DNA of 64,000 bases. Origin: Schistocerca nitens (lineage: Eukaryota > Arthropoda > Insecta > Orthoptera > Acrididae). The translations under genes and the position numbers were made by a program. This document shows positions 45,477 through 56,507 of this stretch, piece after piece (within the stretch, counting starts at the first letter, position 1; each line of letters begins with the position of its first letter). The stretch lies in NCBI RefSeq assembly GCF_023898315.1, contig NC_064621.1, forward strand, positions 123,775,521-123,839,520, in the 5' to 3' direction. Under the pieces are notes generated by a model. It saw nothing but the letters and a program-made list of their open reading frames with translations, searched no databases and was not told the DNA's origin.

Positions 45477-46385
45477 CCATTGCATCTGTTGAGGAATGAT
45501 AACCAGTCTCATTTATTTCCACCATTTTTGAGACTGATTCTTTGTGTGGTTCATCACCATTATCGGATGCTGCAACAGTATCAGAATCTACCTTAGTAGT
45601 CATCTTTTTCAATGGTCTCTCCACCTGCTATTCTAATTAAAAGTTACATTTTGTAAACTATTCACCAATTTCATGCCTCGTTTCAGTTTTTAATCTTACC
45701 ATTTCCAACTACACATGAGAATTTACTGCTTGCATGTTAGAATTTACTTTACATATTTTAGTGGTGAGTTCCATCTGTGGAGATTACTGAATTTTGCAAT
45801 TAGTGACAGCAGCAAGACATTTTGTAATCAGGCTTTACCCCTGGGGCCAACTGCTTTGCCACTTCATCTCTTTCTGCTTGAGTGCCATAAACTACAACCA
45901 GCACTGAATTACTCACATTAATTTCCAGTGGTTCATATTTCACTTGTTCTAATGCTACAATACTTTGAGATTCTGCCCTCGTCTCCATGTCTGACAGTAC
46001 TCATGAATACATATCTGGACTAAAACCTTCTGAACTCCTTAATCCTCTATTACACTATTAAGTGTCCATTATAATTAGGTCCTTATCTTATACATTTGTT
46101 TCTACAGGGTCTTTAATTACATATGACATTTTGCCTTAAAGAGTTATTATTTTGATGTGTGAAACCATTTGAGATGCAAGGAATTTTATGAATATCCCAT
46201 TCTGGTTTTATTGCTGGCACATGTTTTTGGGATGAAGCACTTTACGTACAATCCATTTTCTTGAAATTGGTGATAGATAGCAGTATCTTCCCAAGTTAAA
46301 AAAATAATTAAATATGTTCACTACATTTCATACACAGCAACATATGACTTAACATGCACCAAACGCAGAAATGCAGATTCGTAGC
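44781..46385. other. Intron sequence with nothing recognised besides a CT tract
   Basis: No gene. Contains a CT microsatellite at 45421-45473. Open frames are short and unlike any family I know. Confidence 0.5.
45421..45473. repeat. (CT)n dinucleotide tract
   Basis: Uninterrupted CT repeat read directly. Confidence 0.95.
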
Positions 46386-46894
46386 TGTTGTCATACTTTT
46401 GATACAACTACAGTAAGAGATTTCACTCGTCACCACCCTCAAATATTTATAGTGTGCTGAGGGCAGTACGAGAGGAGAATGAGGAGCACGCTGAAACGCT
46501 GATAATGATCAGTGACGAGAAAGCACACATTTAGTGATGGATACTCTACTTTGTACAAATCAGCTCAGGCAGCAGATACTGAAGTTAAACTACTATTCCA
46601 GAAGCTAAGGATAGATGGTTAACAGTTCTTGTCCCACTAGAATGTTCACTGAAGACGGGCTGTTACGGAATCACTAGAAGCAGATAATGTGACGCGAAGT
46701 ACACGAGGAGAAGACTGTCTCCTCGGTAGTCGAGCTGACTCGGAACTGCACGCTCTGCTGCGACACCGGCGCGTATCATTTGTCTGGTGGTGCCACTGCT
46801 GCAGCTTTGGGGTGCAGCAATCACTGTTATATTCTGTCTCTGGAGTGGGTTGTCGACCTATTAATGCCTGGTGGTGCATGCTGTGCTTATGACA
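46386..46894 (-). repeat. 3' LTR of the Gypsy-type element
   Basis: Shares extended blocks with 51014-51486, for example AGAAGCAGAT then GCGAAGTACAC, and CTGGAGTGGGTTGTCG against CTGTGGAGTGGGTTGTCGGC. Adjacent to the polypurine tract, so it is the downstream repeat of the minus-strand element. Confidence 0.75.
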
Positions 46895-47551
46895 CCACAC
46901 TCTTCCCCCCAATGGTTGCATATGGCTGCAGTGTAAACTGAAGGCAAGGGAGGAGGTCTGAGTGGAGATGCAGCAGATGGGACAGAAATTGGGACTGCAC
47001 CCAGTGACAGGCTTCCGTCTGCACCTTAGCATTCACCCAGAGCCCCCACAGGAACATTTGGCAAACTGCAGGGAGGGCACATGCCGACATCTAGGGCTGG
47101 AGTCTTGAATGCTGGAGGACCACTGCTGTGATTGCTGTTATGATAGCATCGGGGATGAGGTTGCGTCTACCTCCACGGGAAGCACCTCAGGCTGACGTGT
47201 CATATGGTCTGCAGCAGATGGCCGTGACCCTGGCTCCTGACTGTGTGCTGAAACTGTTGCATGAAAGATAGCAGCAGAATAATTGAGTGTCAGAGAGTGA
47301 AACTGGTTCCCAGTGTCTTTTGAGCAGCAACCCTGTGGGGAAAGAAACCAAGCACATGTTGTGTCAAAGGACACACAAAACAGTCCCCTGTTGCCATTGC
47401 TGTCAGGCTGCAAGGTCCTGAAGTGCACTGTATTCAGGATCTGAAAATGAGAATTTTTGTACTGACCAGTACTTCTCTTTGGTGCGTGCAGCAGATGAAG
47501 CAGGGTGTGATGCTAGCAGCCTTGCAGATGTTCAGCCAGGGAAGGTCCATC

Positions 47552-50500
47552 TCAAGGCATCACATGGTAGTTGAACAGGAACAGTTGCAATGCCTGCTCC
47601 TTTAACTGAGTTCTATGGAATTTATTCATCTGTGCCTTGAATGTTTGCACGAAATGTTCAGCTTCACCATTTGATTTCAGGTGGAACGGTGTCACGGTTT
47701 CAGATACAGTACTGTTGGTCGTGCAAAATTGTTCAGTTTTCTGTGAGGTGAGCTGTGGTCCATTGTCAGGCACTAGCACTTCTGGCAAGCCCTTGATGCA
47801 AAAGATTGAAGTAAGTGTTTTGATAGGACTGGCCAATGTCGTAGAGTTTATTGGAACCACAAAGGGAAGATGTCATGTCTTCAGTCTGGGCATCCATCCC
47901 TGGCCAAGAATAATGGCGTCGGTCAAGCTGTTTTGACCTTGCAGTACCTCAGTACCCCTACTGCAACAACCTTACAACATCCTGCTGAAAGGCGCATGGG
48001 ATGATAACCCGGGCCTCGTCATTCGCAGTTGGTAACAGTAAAACATCACGCGGTGCTGATAAGGGTTGGCGGTGAACGAAGTACAAACATACGTCCAGCA
48101 GAACTATGTTTTTCACTCTCCTTGGCCATCCCGTGTGCATGTAATTCATCACAGTGCCTAAATCTGCAATTGTAACTGTCTCCTGTGCTGTGCGATGCAA
48201 GACCATTGAGAAATCGTGAACTGAGGAAGCATCCAGTGTGTCTTATTCGACAACACGATGCATCAGAGGAGTCAAACTGACCATCCTTGTCCACCTGTAA
48301 CCTTGAAAACATATCGGCATTGAAATGTTGAGCCATAGAGTGATATAAGATTTCATAGTTGTACTTCGTCGGCAGGAAAGCCCATTTGCAATTTTTGCGC
48401 CGTATTTGGCAGGACAGCGTTGATTGGGTGGAAGAGTGAGTGGGTTATGATCCGTGACCACGTAGGACTTCCTTCCATAGAGGTAACGATGAAACTTGGC
48501 GGCACTATAAATGATCACCAATGCTTTTTTATCAATCTGACTGTAATTTTCCTGAATCTTAGTCAGAAGTTTGGGGCAACTGCTATTAGATGATCTGTTG
48601 ATTCAACATGTTGCGACAGAATGGTGCATAGGCGAGTAGAAGAAGCATCAACCGCTAACACCATTGGTTTAGCTGGATCAAAACATATGAAGCATGTGGT
48701 ACTAAGTATTGCCCATTTCAATCGATTAAGTCAGATGAAATTCCCTGATCCATGCAAACGGAACATTTACACAGTAACTTGTGAAGCAGAGCTGCAGTCT
48801 GAGAGGTGTGAGGAATGAACTTGAAGTAGTAGTTCAGTTTGCCTAACACTGGCTTGCAATTCCTTTAGATTTTTGGGAGCCAGCAAATCTTTGGTGGCTC
48901 ACAAATTAGTCTCGGTGGGGTGAATATGAATACCCTGCACATTAATGACAAGTTCCAGATACTCTCTTTCCATCTGGAAAAAAGGGCACTTGTCTTGAGG
49001 CCTGCTGATAACTGTACTTGAAAAAGGCACATGAGATTGGCTAAATGTTCTGCAGAATATCCAGCATGACAATGTCATCCAGGTAATTTGAGCAAGAAGG
49101 CACCTTGGCAGTTACTTGTTCTAAAAGTAATTGAACATAAGCATCCGCCAAATCTATTTTGGAAAAATAATGACCCTCGTCCATCAGTTCCGTTGGGTGG
49201 GGGCAAGGGGTATGTGTTTATCACTGTCTGAGAGTTCTCAGTCAACTTAAAATCAACATAGACATCCTGAAGGTTTGTAAAGGATGAATAATGGGGAAGA
49301 CCACTGACTTGCACTGATTGGCCATGATGACCCTGTCAGCTTGCCATTGCCATAAATGTTCAGTGACCTGTTTCCTAATGGCAATGGCCAGTTGCCTAGC
49401 CCGACAAAACTTTAGTTGTGCATTGTCTTTGTCTGACACGTGAGCTAAAGAACTGTTCGTACAACCCGTCACTGAAAAGTTTACTACACAGCTTGAAGCT
49501 TGTCTGTAGTGACGTCTGTTGAAATTTGCAACACTGAATTATGGATTGTCAATCCGAAAATGTCAAGAGTGTCTAAGTCAAAAATATTCTGTAAAGATTT
49601 GGCAGAATGTGCTGTGTGCCTTTGTTACACATTGAAAAGTAGCTGACATACTGAACGTTCCTAAAACTGGAGTTAACTGTCCATTATACGCTGACAACAC
49701 GTGTAGCTGATCTCAGTAATAGTGACCCTAATCGTTCAGAGGATTAAGTTTGTTCAGAAGTGTAATGGAAGCACCATTGTCCAGTTGCAATTTGACGTCT
49801 TTCTTAGCTACTATCAAAGTAACAATCACCTTGTCCTGACTACATTCCTGTCATTGCTGTGGGCTGCTAAAGTGCATGACATATGCAGTGGGCAAAGATT
49901 TAGTAGTGGATCTGTGTTTGCATCAGCATGACTTGTTTGGCGCATGAAACTCACCCATCTGGTGTTCACTAAGTTTTGTAATTGGGTGACCTTTCACAAG
50001 ATTTACTACAGCCACCAGGCTGCACTGTTACATGGATGGGTGTGCTGTTGGCAACATTAATGATTTGAACTGGTTTGGTGGCATGTTGCTTGGGAATTTG
50101 TCATCCCTGCAGCTTTTACGTGCACCCTGACTGAACATGGCCTTTTGTAACGCAAAAACAAGAAGTAGCATTGCGACTTGGGCACTGAGCACGCTTATGG
50201 TGACTAAGGTACTTTGGGCAGGACTTTGCTATGGTTTTCTGTCTACCAGCATTCTGCCTGTGTGGCATCTAAAGAAGGATCAATTTGTTTCAAAATAGAA
50301 GCACGAATTCTATTGTCACAAATATTTTGAGTTATAGTGTCATACAGCATGACATTGCTGTATGATTGTCCACGACGACACAAAAATTTGCAATTCAAAG
50401 TTCCTTGTAATTCAATGATCCGCTGTTTGAGTTCGAGCTGCTGCTCACTGAAGGTGGAGAAGCTTGAGCCTTGCAGCAGCCATGAGTTGTAAGTGGTTAA

Positions 50501-50806
50501 CTTGCTAACTAAAGTCTTAAAACTCTTAACTGTTCTGGTTGTTCGTCAGGAAAATAATTCACTATCATCCTGTGCCCCTCCATATGGTTCGTCAATTGAG
50601 CTAACAATTCTGACCAGTCCTCATGCTGTTTGTTGAAACTGTGAAATGGTGGAATAGCCGTTGGAGGCTGCGGTTGAGGCTGCTGTGCCGCTTGTAGATT
50701 CTGCTGTTGTTGTTAGCTCCATCACAGCTTGCAGCAACTGCTGAATTTGCTCACTCTGTAACTGAATAACGGGCATTAAAGAATCGTCTTGTGATGCAGA
50801 AGCCAT
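47552..50806 (-). pseudogene. Gypsy-type gag-pol remnant
   Basis: Minus-strand frames in order: a gag-like start MASASQDDSLMPVIQLQSEQ (50806), a low-similarity stretch expected to hold the nucleocapsid and protease, and RT with INTYPLPPPNGTD and then an FSKIDLADAYVQL-type palm in a neighbouring frame near 49160. A YLDDIVML box follows near 49070. RNase H has KFHRYLYGRKSYVVTDHNPL near 48490. The integrase H2C2 region has VLLLPTANDEARVIIPCAFQ near 48020. The integrase core has PEVLVPDNGPQLTS near 47770 and FHLKSNGEAEHFVQTFKAQM near 47680. The RNase H and integrase styles resemble the K02A2.6-like Gypsy group. Stops and frameshifts are frequent, and nothing is functional. Confidence 0.75.
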
Positions 50807-51013
50807 CCCTGTAAGGAATTTCGATTAGATGCCACACACAAAATAACACACTCGCCTCAGTAGTAGTGTCTGTCCTGAATCAAATGTCCACACACTGATG
50901 TACCACGCATATAGAAAGAAATAACAAGTAATAGATAAGAAGTAACAAGGGTAAGTAGGTAAAATCAAAAATTAATTCTGTAACTTGCACAGATTTTCCT
51001 GCGTGGCGCGAGC

Positions 51014-51486
51014 TGTTGTATCACACTTTTGGTGCAACCTCAAAAGGAGATTTTACATGTTGTAGCCCTCAACTGTTTACAATGCGCTAAGAGAAACACT
51101 GTGAGAGGAGGAGGAGGAGGAGCAGGAGGAGAACATTGAAACACTGATAATGATTAGTGATAAGAACACACACACATTTATTGACGAATACTCAGCTTTG
51201 TACAACTCAGCTCAGACAGCAGATTCTGAAGTTAGTTGTTGATGTGGACTTGCTAGAAGCAGATGATGCAGTGCGAAGTACACACGTATAACATGGTCTT
51301 CTCGATAGTCAAGCTAACTTGGAACGACCCACTCTGCTGTGGCACCAGCCCTTGTCACTTCTCTGGCGGTGCCTTCGCTGTGGCTTCTTGGTGCGGCAAT
51401 TGCTGGGCTACATTCCATCTGTGGAGTGGGTTGTCGGCCTGTTGACACCTGTGGTGCTGGCTGCTGTTGCATGCTATGCTTAAACA
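51014..51486 (-). repeat. 5' LTR of the Gypsy-type element
   Basis: Partner of 46386-46894. Differs by substitutions and by indels, including an extra block near 46600-46640 in the other copy and a GGA expansion near 51107. Confidence 0.75.
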
Positions 51487-53057
51487 CAATAGAGACAACC
51501 TTTACTTTTCACTGCAGAAATTTCTTGCAATAATTTACCTAATGTCAAAAGATCGCAATAACAATGTACATTAATGAAATGATAGGCAGTTCATCATGAA
51601 GTGGAGAATGAAATAATAAGAGAAGCAACAAATCACACTTTTTTACCAGAAAGTTTCTTTACAATTGTTTGAGAAAGATTGCTGTTCGGCTGTCTTGCAT
51701 ACTTTGCCGCTCACTGAGTCAAGTTAAGCAGCTTCCTTTTGCACTGAATCATACGCCTTGTGAGAGGTTCACCATGTGAGGTAGCCATCACTTCCACCTG
51801 CTAGCTGGCATCAAGCACGTCGTCTAGCAGACTTATGGTGAACCATCCTCTGTGTGAGATAAGCTATAGTGTTTTCCCTGCTTCTTTGATTGGCTTGACA
51901 ATAATGCTTGTATCACCTCCAAAAAGGAATAAAATGATGCACCATTAACATTAACTGCAATAATATCAAAAGTAAAGGTTGTGAGGTGGGTCCTGTGTGG
52001 ACAGTGTAGTCAGTGGAGCACTTGGCTGCGAAAGACAAAGCTCACGGGTTCAAGTGATGGTCTGGCACATAGTTTTAATCTGTCAGCAAGTTTTAAATTG
52101 GAACACACTTCACTGCAGAGTAAAAATTCATCCTGGGTATGGGAGAACATTTTAAACAAGATTAATAACAGATATATTTCCAGAATCTGAGATGCAATCT
52201 ATTCTATGGCGCAGTGTGAAATCATTACCAAAGTCAATTGGCATAGGGATAAACTGTGCTCGGATTTGGCAGCATATGCATAGCACCAAGAACGGATTGC
52301 AGCTGGAAAACCTGTCACTGTCATATAGCCTTTGTGATTAGAATCCAAATAGTGAGTGCATCTGAAATACTCCTTATGGCCTCATGTTGCAACCACTTTG
52401 GTAAAATTTAAACTAACAGGATTTCTAGGTTAAAACCTGTGATACTCTTGTAGACCCATGAATGTAACTGGTGTTATCTTGGAACTATAGCAAGATTTGT
52501 TTGAAATGTTGTAATTAGGTGCCAATTCTGGCAGCACAGGTGGTTTCTTAAATTAATGTCTTATGTTGTATCAGCCACTGACAGTAAAACAATTTAATTC
52601 ACACATCAATAGAATAATTTTGTAATATGTGGTACAGTTCTGTAGAAGCCAATTGGTTATCTTAGTGAATGAATATTGGCAGTTCATGGCTAATTATATT
52701 AATGATTCCTCAAACATTTCTTTCTTGTATAAAACTACACCGACTCTCTTCCCATAAATTTCTGAAAAGGGAAAAAAATATGCCATTATCTTACTCACTG
52801 CATTCTTCTTATACATGGTAAACTTGTTACTAACTTCTTTGACCATCTTTACTACTTGAATAATTTCAGACAAATAAATCCAAGTCAAATAATTTCTCTC
52901 TGTTTCTCACCATTTCATTTTGTCACAAATGATACTTCATTGCTTCGTTAATAAATATTTTGTCACTTCTCGTATAACAAATATGCTAATGCCAGGTGAG
53001 AAAAAAAATGTGATTTTTGAATAGTATTGTAAATTACAATAATATTGTGTGGTTTAG
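51487..53057. other. End of intron 2, only a SINE recognised
   Basis: Apart from the SINE at 51985-52143 no gene or repeat is supported. The region ends in the RPC7 exon 3 acceptor. Confidence 0.5.
51985..52143 (+). mobile_element. tRNA-derived SINE, second type
   Basis: A tRNA-like head (A-box-like GTAGTCAGTGGAG near 52006, B-box-like GGTTCAAGTGA at 52047-52057) is followed by a body ending CACTGCAGAGTAAAAATTCA. It resembles a common acridid SINE, from memory. The tRNA part is too mutated to be a gene. Flanking duplications are not evident. Confidence 0.65.
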
Positions 53058-53292
53058 GTTAGAAGAACTAGAAAAGACAGAAGGTCAGCTAGGAGACGCA
53101 GAAGAGGAAGAAGAACAGAAGGAATCTGAGGAAAAGGATGCAGATGATGCTGAAGACAAAGACGAAGAGGAGATTGAAGACCCCGATGAGGAAATGGACG
53201 ATGGAACAGATTATGCAAATAATTATTTTGACAATGGGGAGGGCTATCTAGATGACGATGATGACAATTTGGAGGATGGACCTGTATATTGA
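53058..53292 (+). CDS. POLR3G: RNA polymerase III subunit RPC7, last coding exon
   Basis: The exon follows GGTTTAG ending at 53057. Its first base completes an arginine codon, then LEELEKTE leads into a strongly acidic C-terminus with DYANNYFDNGEGYLDDDDDN and a final GPVY before TGA (53290-53292). The NDY-NxYFD-GE-x-x-DxDDN pattern is the conserved C-terminal signature of the POLR3G family. Counting all three exons gives 222 residues, close to the 218-223 of vertebrate paralogues as I recall them. An ATTAAA at 53576-53581 could serve as a polyadenylation signal but is unproven. Confidence 0.9.
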
Positions 53293-54589
53293 TGTGTAAA
53301 TGAATGTAAATAGTGTGATAGGTTTTTATCATGTAAATATGTAACATACAACGTAATTGTAATGGCTTTCATTGCCACTTGTTGACAAATTGCGTGTTTG
53401 CTTCTGTCTTGGGGTTCTTTGGCCAATGTTTGATTAATGATTTTTGTAATGTTTGTAGGGTGAATCTTGGAGATTGCCAGCCACTCGTGCTGGCGAAAAA
53501 TCAGAAAAATTGTCAAACGCATGTTGCTAAAAAGACCTGATTCAGAAGCCACAGGCAATTTGCCATTTACCACAGATTAAAGAATCAAGATAAACAGTTG
53601 ATTGTTTGTGTGTTTGAGGTTTCTTTTAATATTAGATATTATCTGATAAATATTTTGTGTCTAAGATGTTCATATTGTGTGGCATCGTAAAATTAGTAGT
53701 TGTATGGCAACTCTTCCTTTCCCAAAAAGGAAGCACCGTGTAACCTACCTGATTTACCTGCACAGATGCCTTCAGTAGCTGGCACCTTCTTCAAAACCTG
53801 GTTGGAAAGTTGGTGGTGAAAGGAGGCTGTTGTAAATAATGTAGTCCACACCAAAACTTGGAAGTTCAAACACTTCAGTATCACTTCGATGTTGTGTGAT
53901 CTGCGGTTCATGGCCAGTTCAAGCCTCACATACTTCAGTTCGATATGGATAAATAGGTAGCTATGTATTGCATCCGGCAGTCATTGTCGAGTTGCAACGT
54001 GAGTACGGTAACCTAATACCAATATGGCAGTTGATTTAACAGTGGCAAGAAATTATCATTGAAACTGCAAAGCGGAACACTTTCTTCAGTAGCAACACAG
54101 TTAAGGCAGGATATCTCAATGTTATTCAATTCAAATAGAATTATTAATGTTAGCTAGAAGTGCAGTCAGATTTTGTTCTCATCAAACAACACTGTCATTG
54201 TAGGTCATTGTTGGAGATCAGTACAGTCATATTAAAAGTGATTATCAAAAACTGTCACTGAAGTATTGAGTAACAAGTGGCAGGATATAGAACATGCTTC
54301 AAATGTGATGCACTTTTTTGGTTTAACATATCCACAGGGCAGCTATGGTACATTTGCTATATAGGTGGGCATAGGAATCATTACTCAATTACAATCTCAC
54401 CACAGACTAACGATTCCATGATAGGGTTGGGTATTATAAAGAGTGGTGTAAGAATAAACTCTTACTTTGAAAACTTACAATACTTTAAAATTTGGCTAGG
54501 TTGGAATTTACTGTTTTTTATGAACTACAAGAACCAAATAGAATTTTGGATTACAGAAAATGTTATTGTAACAGTATTATGAAAAGAAA
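53293..54589. other. Downstream of RPC7, presumably 3' UTR then unknown
   Basis: The first few hundred bases are probably the RPC7 3' UTR, with a possible ATTAAA signal at 53576-53581. No other gene or repeat is recognised in this stretch. Confidence 0.4.
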
Positions 54590-54790
54590 AGTAGCTACTC
54601 AGCATATAGTAGAGATGTTGAGTCTACAGATAGGCACAATAAAAAGATTTTCACAATTCAAGCTTTTGGCCAGTGGCCTTTGTCAATAAAACACACACAC
54701 ACACAAACACGCGCGCGCACACACACACACACGCAGACGAAACTCACACACATGACTGCAGTTTCAGCCAACTGAAACCACAATGTTATT
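54590..54790. repeat. Interspersed repeat with CA-rich core
   Basis: Starts GTAGCTACTCAGCATATAGT, contains GGCCTTTGTCAATAAAACAC and an interrupted CA/CG dinucleotide core (54690-54735), then ends in a TTTCAGCCAACTGAAACC palindrome near 54765. A weaker relative of its first half lies at 25203-25320. The class is unknown. Confidence 0.5.
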
Positions 54791-55601
54791 GGTTCTAATT
54801 TATAAAAAATTTCTTCTGCAATGTGACTTCCCTCATTTACATGCCTAGGTGCCATGTTACAAATTAGTGAATTACATGACATTATTAATTAGTAAGTTAA
54901 TCAATCAATGCTGTATGTTGTGTCGTACAGAAAAATTATGGCATTAAAAGTAGGTAGTCAAAGTTCAGAATCTCATAGAAGTAATGACACAATTTACTAT
55001 GAAAAGTGGCAGCCTCTCTGAACTTTAAATTCTGTTAACATGGAAGATTATGAAACTTTGGAAAAATAAAATCGTGGATTGAAATGTGCTGCCTGTTCCA
55101 TTGGTAATGCCAAATTTTTTTCCTGGTTTGGAAATATTGTAGATCCAGGGCTGATGGTAGGTTGAGAGTTTGGGTTGGCTGTGAAGTTTGTCAGGATAGC
55201 TGAGGCAGTTAGAGCAACTGCTCTAGAGAAGTGGAGCATCCTGCTTAGAGTCCCAGTCCAGCACAGATACTCAACCTTCCCCAGTGATTTATTTCAATGC
55301 CCCTAGGTGGCTCAAGTCCTGTTTATCATAATAAAATAAAATACATTATTGTAAACTTGGAGTGCTGCACTACTGAATTGAATTGTTTAGGTCATAATAC
55401 TGAAATGCCTCCTAACTCACCCCAGATCTGCAAACCTGTGCTGTGTGAATATTTTCAAATAATGATATTTTCTAGTTAACATGATCTCTGGCCAAATTAA
55501 TCATTCCAATTGATTCAGAATACTCAGATGGATATTTGAAGACAGTAGCTTGTTTTCGAAAGAACAGTTACTGCTGATGATCGTGCAGCTGTTCCCTGGA
55601 A
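54791..55601. other. Sequence with nothing firmly recognised
   Basis: A weak tRNA-like stretch near 55195-55265 (GATAGCTGAGGCAGTTAGAG) might be a decayed SINE. Otherwise nothing is supported. Confidence 0.35.
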
Positions 55602-55866
55602 TAAATTATGACTAACTGACAACCTCAGCTGCCTACAGGTGTTGTTGTTATACCTCAATGTGGACAGCTGAAAATGTGTGCCCCGACCGGGACCCGAACA
55701 CGGGATCTCCTGCTTACATGGCAGACGCTCTATCCATCTGAGCCACCGAGGACACAGATGAATAGCGCGACTGCAGGGACTTATCCCTTGCACGCTTCCC
55801 GTGAGACATCGAGGTATAACAACAACACCTGTCGGCAGCTGAGGTTGTCAGTTAAGTCATAATTTA
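55602..55866. mobile_element. 265-base TIR element with a tRNA-like core
   Basis: Arms at 55602-55656 and 55811-55866 are inverted copies of about 55 bases with a mismatch at one site and a one-base indel. The left arm begins TAAATTATGACTAACTGACA. Between them the minus strand (about 55750 down to 55680) folds like a tRNA: GGCTCAGATGGATAGAGC as D-arm, an anticodon stem CTGC/GCAG with a 7-base loop, and TGTTCGGGTCC as B box. There is no coding sequence. Target duplications are not obvious. The long perfect-looking arms mark it as a foldback or MITE-like unit that captured, or arose from, a tRNA-related sequence. Confidence 0.75.
55680..55750 (-). other. tRNA-like core, probably not a functional tRNA
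   Basis: D-arm, anticodon arm and T-arm can be drawn, with TGT at the anticodon position (Thr-like). Position 33 is A instead of the near-universal T, and the acceptor strands (CCTCGGT and GTCGGGG) pair poorly. This is a tRNA-derived module of the TIR element, not a gene. Confidence 0.6.
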
Positions 55867-56073
55867 CTCAGATGGATGGTTTTCATAATGAAGTTACAAT
55901 TATCTTGGCTTGACTATGAAGTTGTAGTTTTCATGTGTCTACTACAGATTATAAAAATGACTATTTTAGATATCGAATGAATTTTGGAAAAAAATATGTT
56001 GATTATTGGGGAGGAAAACACACCAGGTGGAGACAATCCAATCTGCCACTTCTCAATGTGTAGTTTGGTGTAA

Positions 56074-56406
56074 CATGGGTTGCTAAACTATGGCCCATGG
56101 GACGAATCTTGTCCATGACATCAGCTCATCTGGCCCGCCGATGGGACTTCAAAGTGCTTTATGAAATGTATGGTGCATGAGCTGTTGTGATAAAATTAAA
56201 AATATATATATTATTTTTAGAAAAAAATGACATTTTTAATATTATTCTGAGAATATAGGTCTCCTCCTGACTGCTATGTGCTTAAACTTACCATTTTCAG
56301 TTTTCAATTATTGTATCTATATGTAGTACAGAATGATGGTGTAGCCCATCCTTGTCACTTTGTCAATTATCCGGCCCACTGTGAAAAAAAGTTTGGTAAC
56401 CTCCGA
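56074..56406. mobile_element. hAT-like MITE
   Basis: The left end reads CATGGGTTGCTAAACTATGG and the right end complements to CGGAGGTTACCAAACTTTTT, close to the GGTTGCCAAACT ends of hAT elements, each followed by a GGCC-rich subterminal part. The interior is AT-rich and non-coding. An 8-base target duplication was not clear, so the call is moderate. Confidence 0.45.
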
Positions 56407-56507
56407 TTTAACAGTATGTAAATACACTAAGACAGAGAAAATGAAAGACAAGCATGATGAAGGAATTATTGGAATAGGATGGAAATAGGTAGATGTGATG
56501 TACATGT

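Larger units (their letters stand above)
46386..51486 (-). mobile_element. Gypsy-type LTR retrotransposon, old and decayed
   Basis: Two diverged long terminal repeats bound a minus-strand element: 46386-46894 (3' LTR) and 51014-51486 (5' LTR). Both begin TGT and end ACA in the element's orientation. A polypurine tract, TTGGGGGGAAGAGTG on the minus strand, abuts the 3' LTR at about 46900-46915. Internal order is gag remnant, RT, RNase H, integrase. The LTRs differ at many sites and by about 36 bases in length, so the insertion is old. No target duplication or clear primer site could be read. No envelope-like gene is seen. Confidence 0.78.
7610..53292 (+). other. POLR3G: RPC7 gene span with two giant introns
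   Basis: Gene-level entry joining the three coding exons (7610-7752, 25674-25964, 53058-53292). All junctions are GT-AG with phase 2 throughout, and the split codons both give arginine. Intron 1 is 17,921 bases and intron 2 is 27,093 bases. Most recognisable intron content is transposon-derived. The insertions lie in both orientations and none touches a coding exon. Cross-intron joining is inferred from family homology and matching phase, not from transcripts. Confidence 0.85.

Noticed and set aside
47552-48206. Endogenous retrovirus with envelope
   Set aside because: Only gag, RT, RNase H and integrase remnants of a Gypsy element are seen; nothing envelope-like lies between integrase and the 3' LTR.
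55680-55750. Functional tRNA-Thr gene
   Set aside because: Base 33 is A, the acceptor stem pairs poorly, and it lies inside a repeat with inverted arms.
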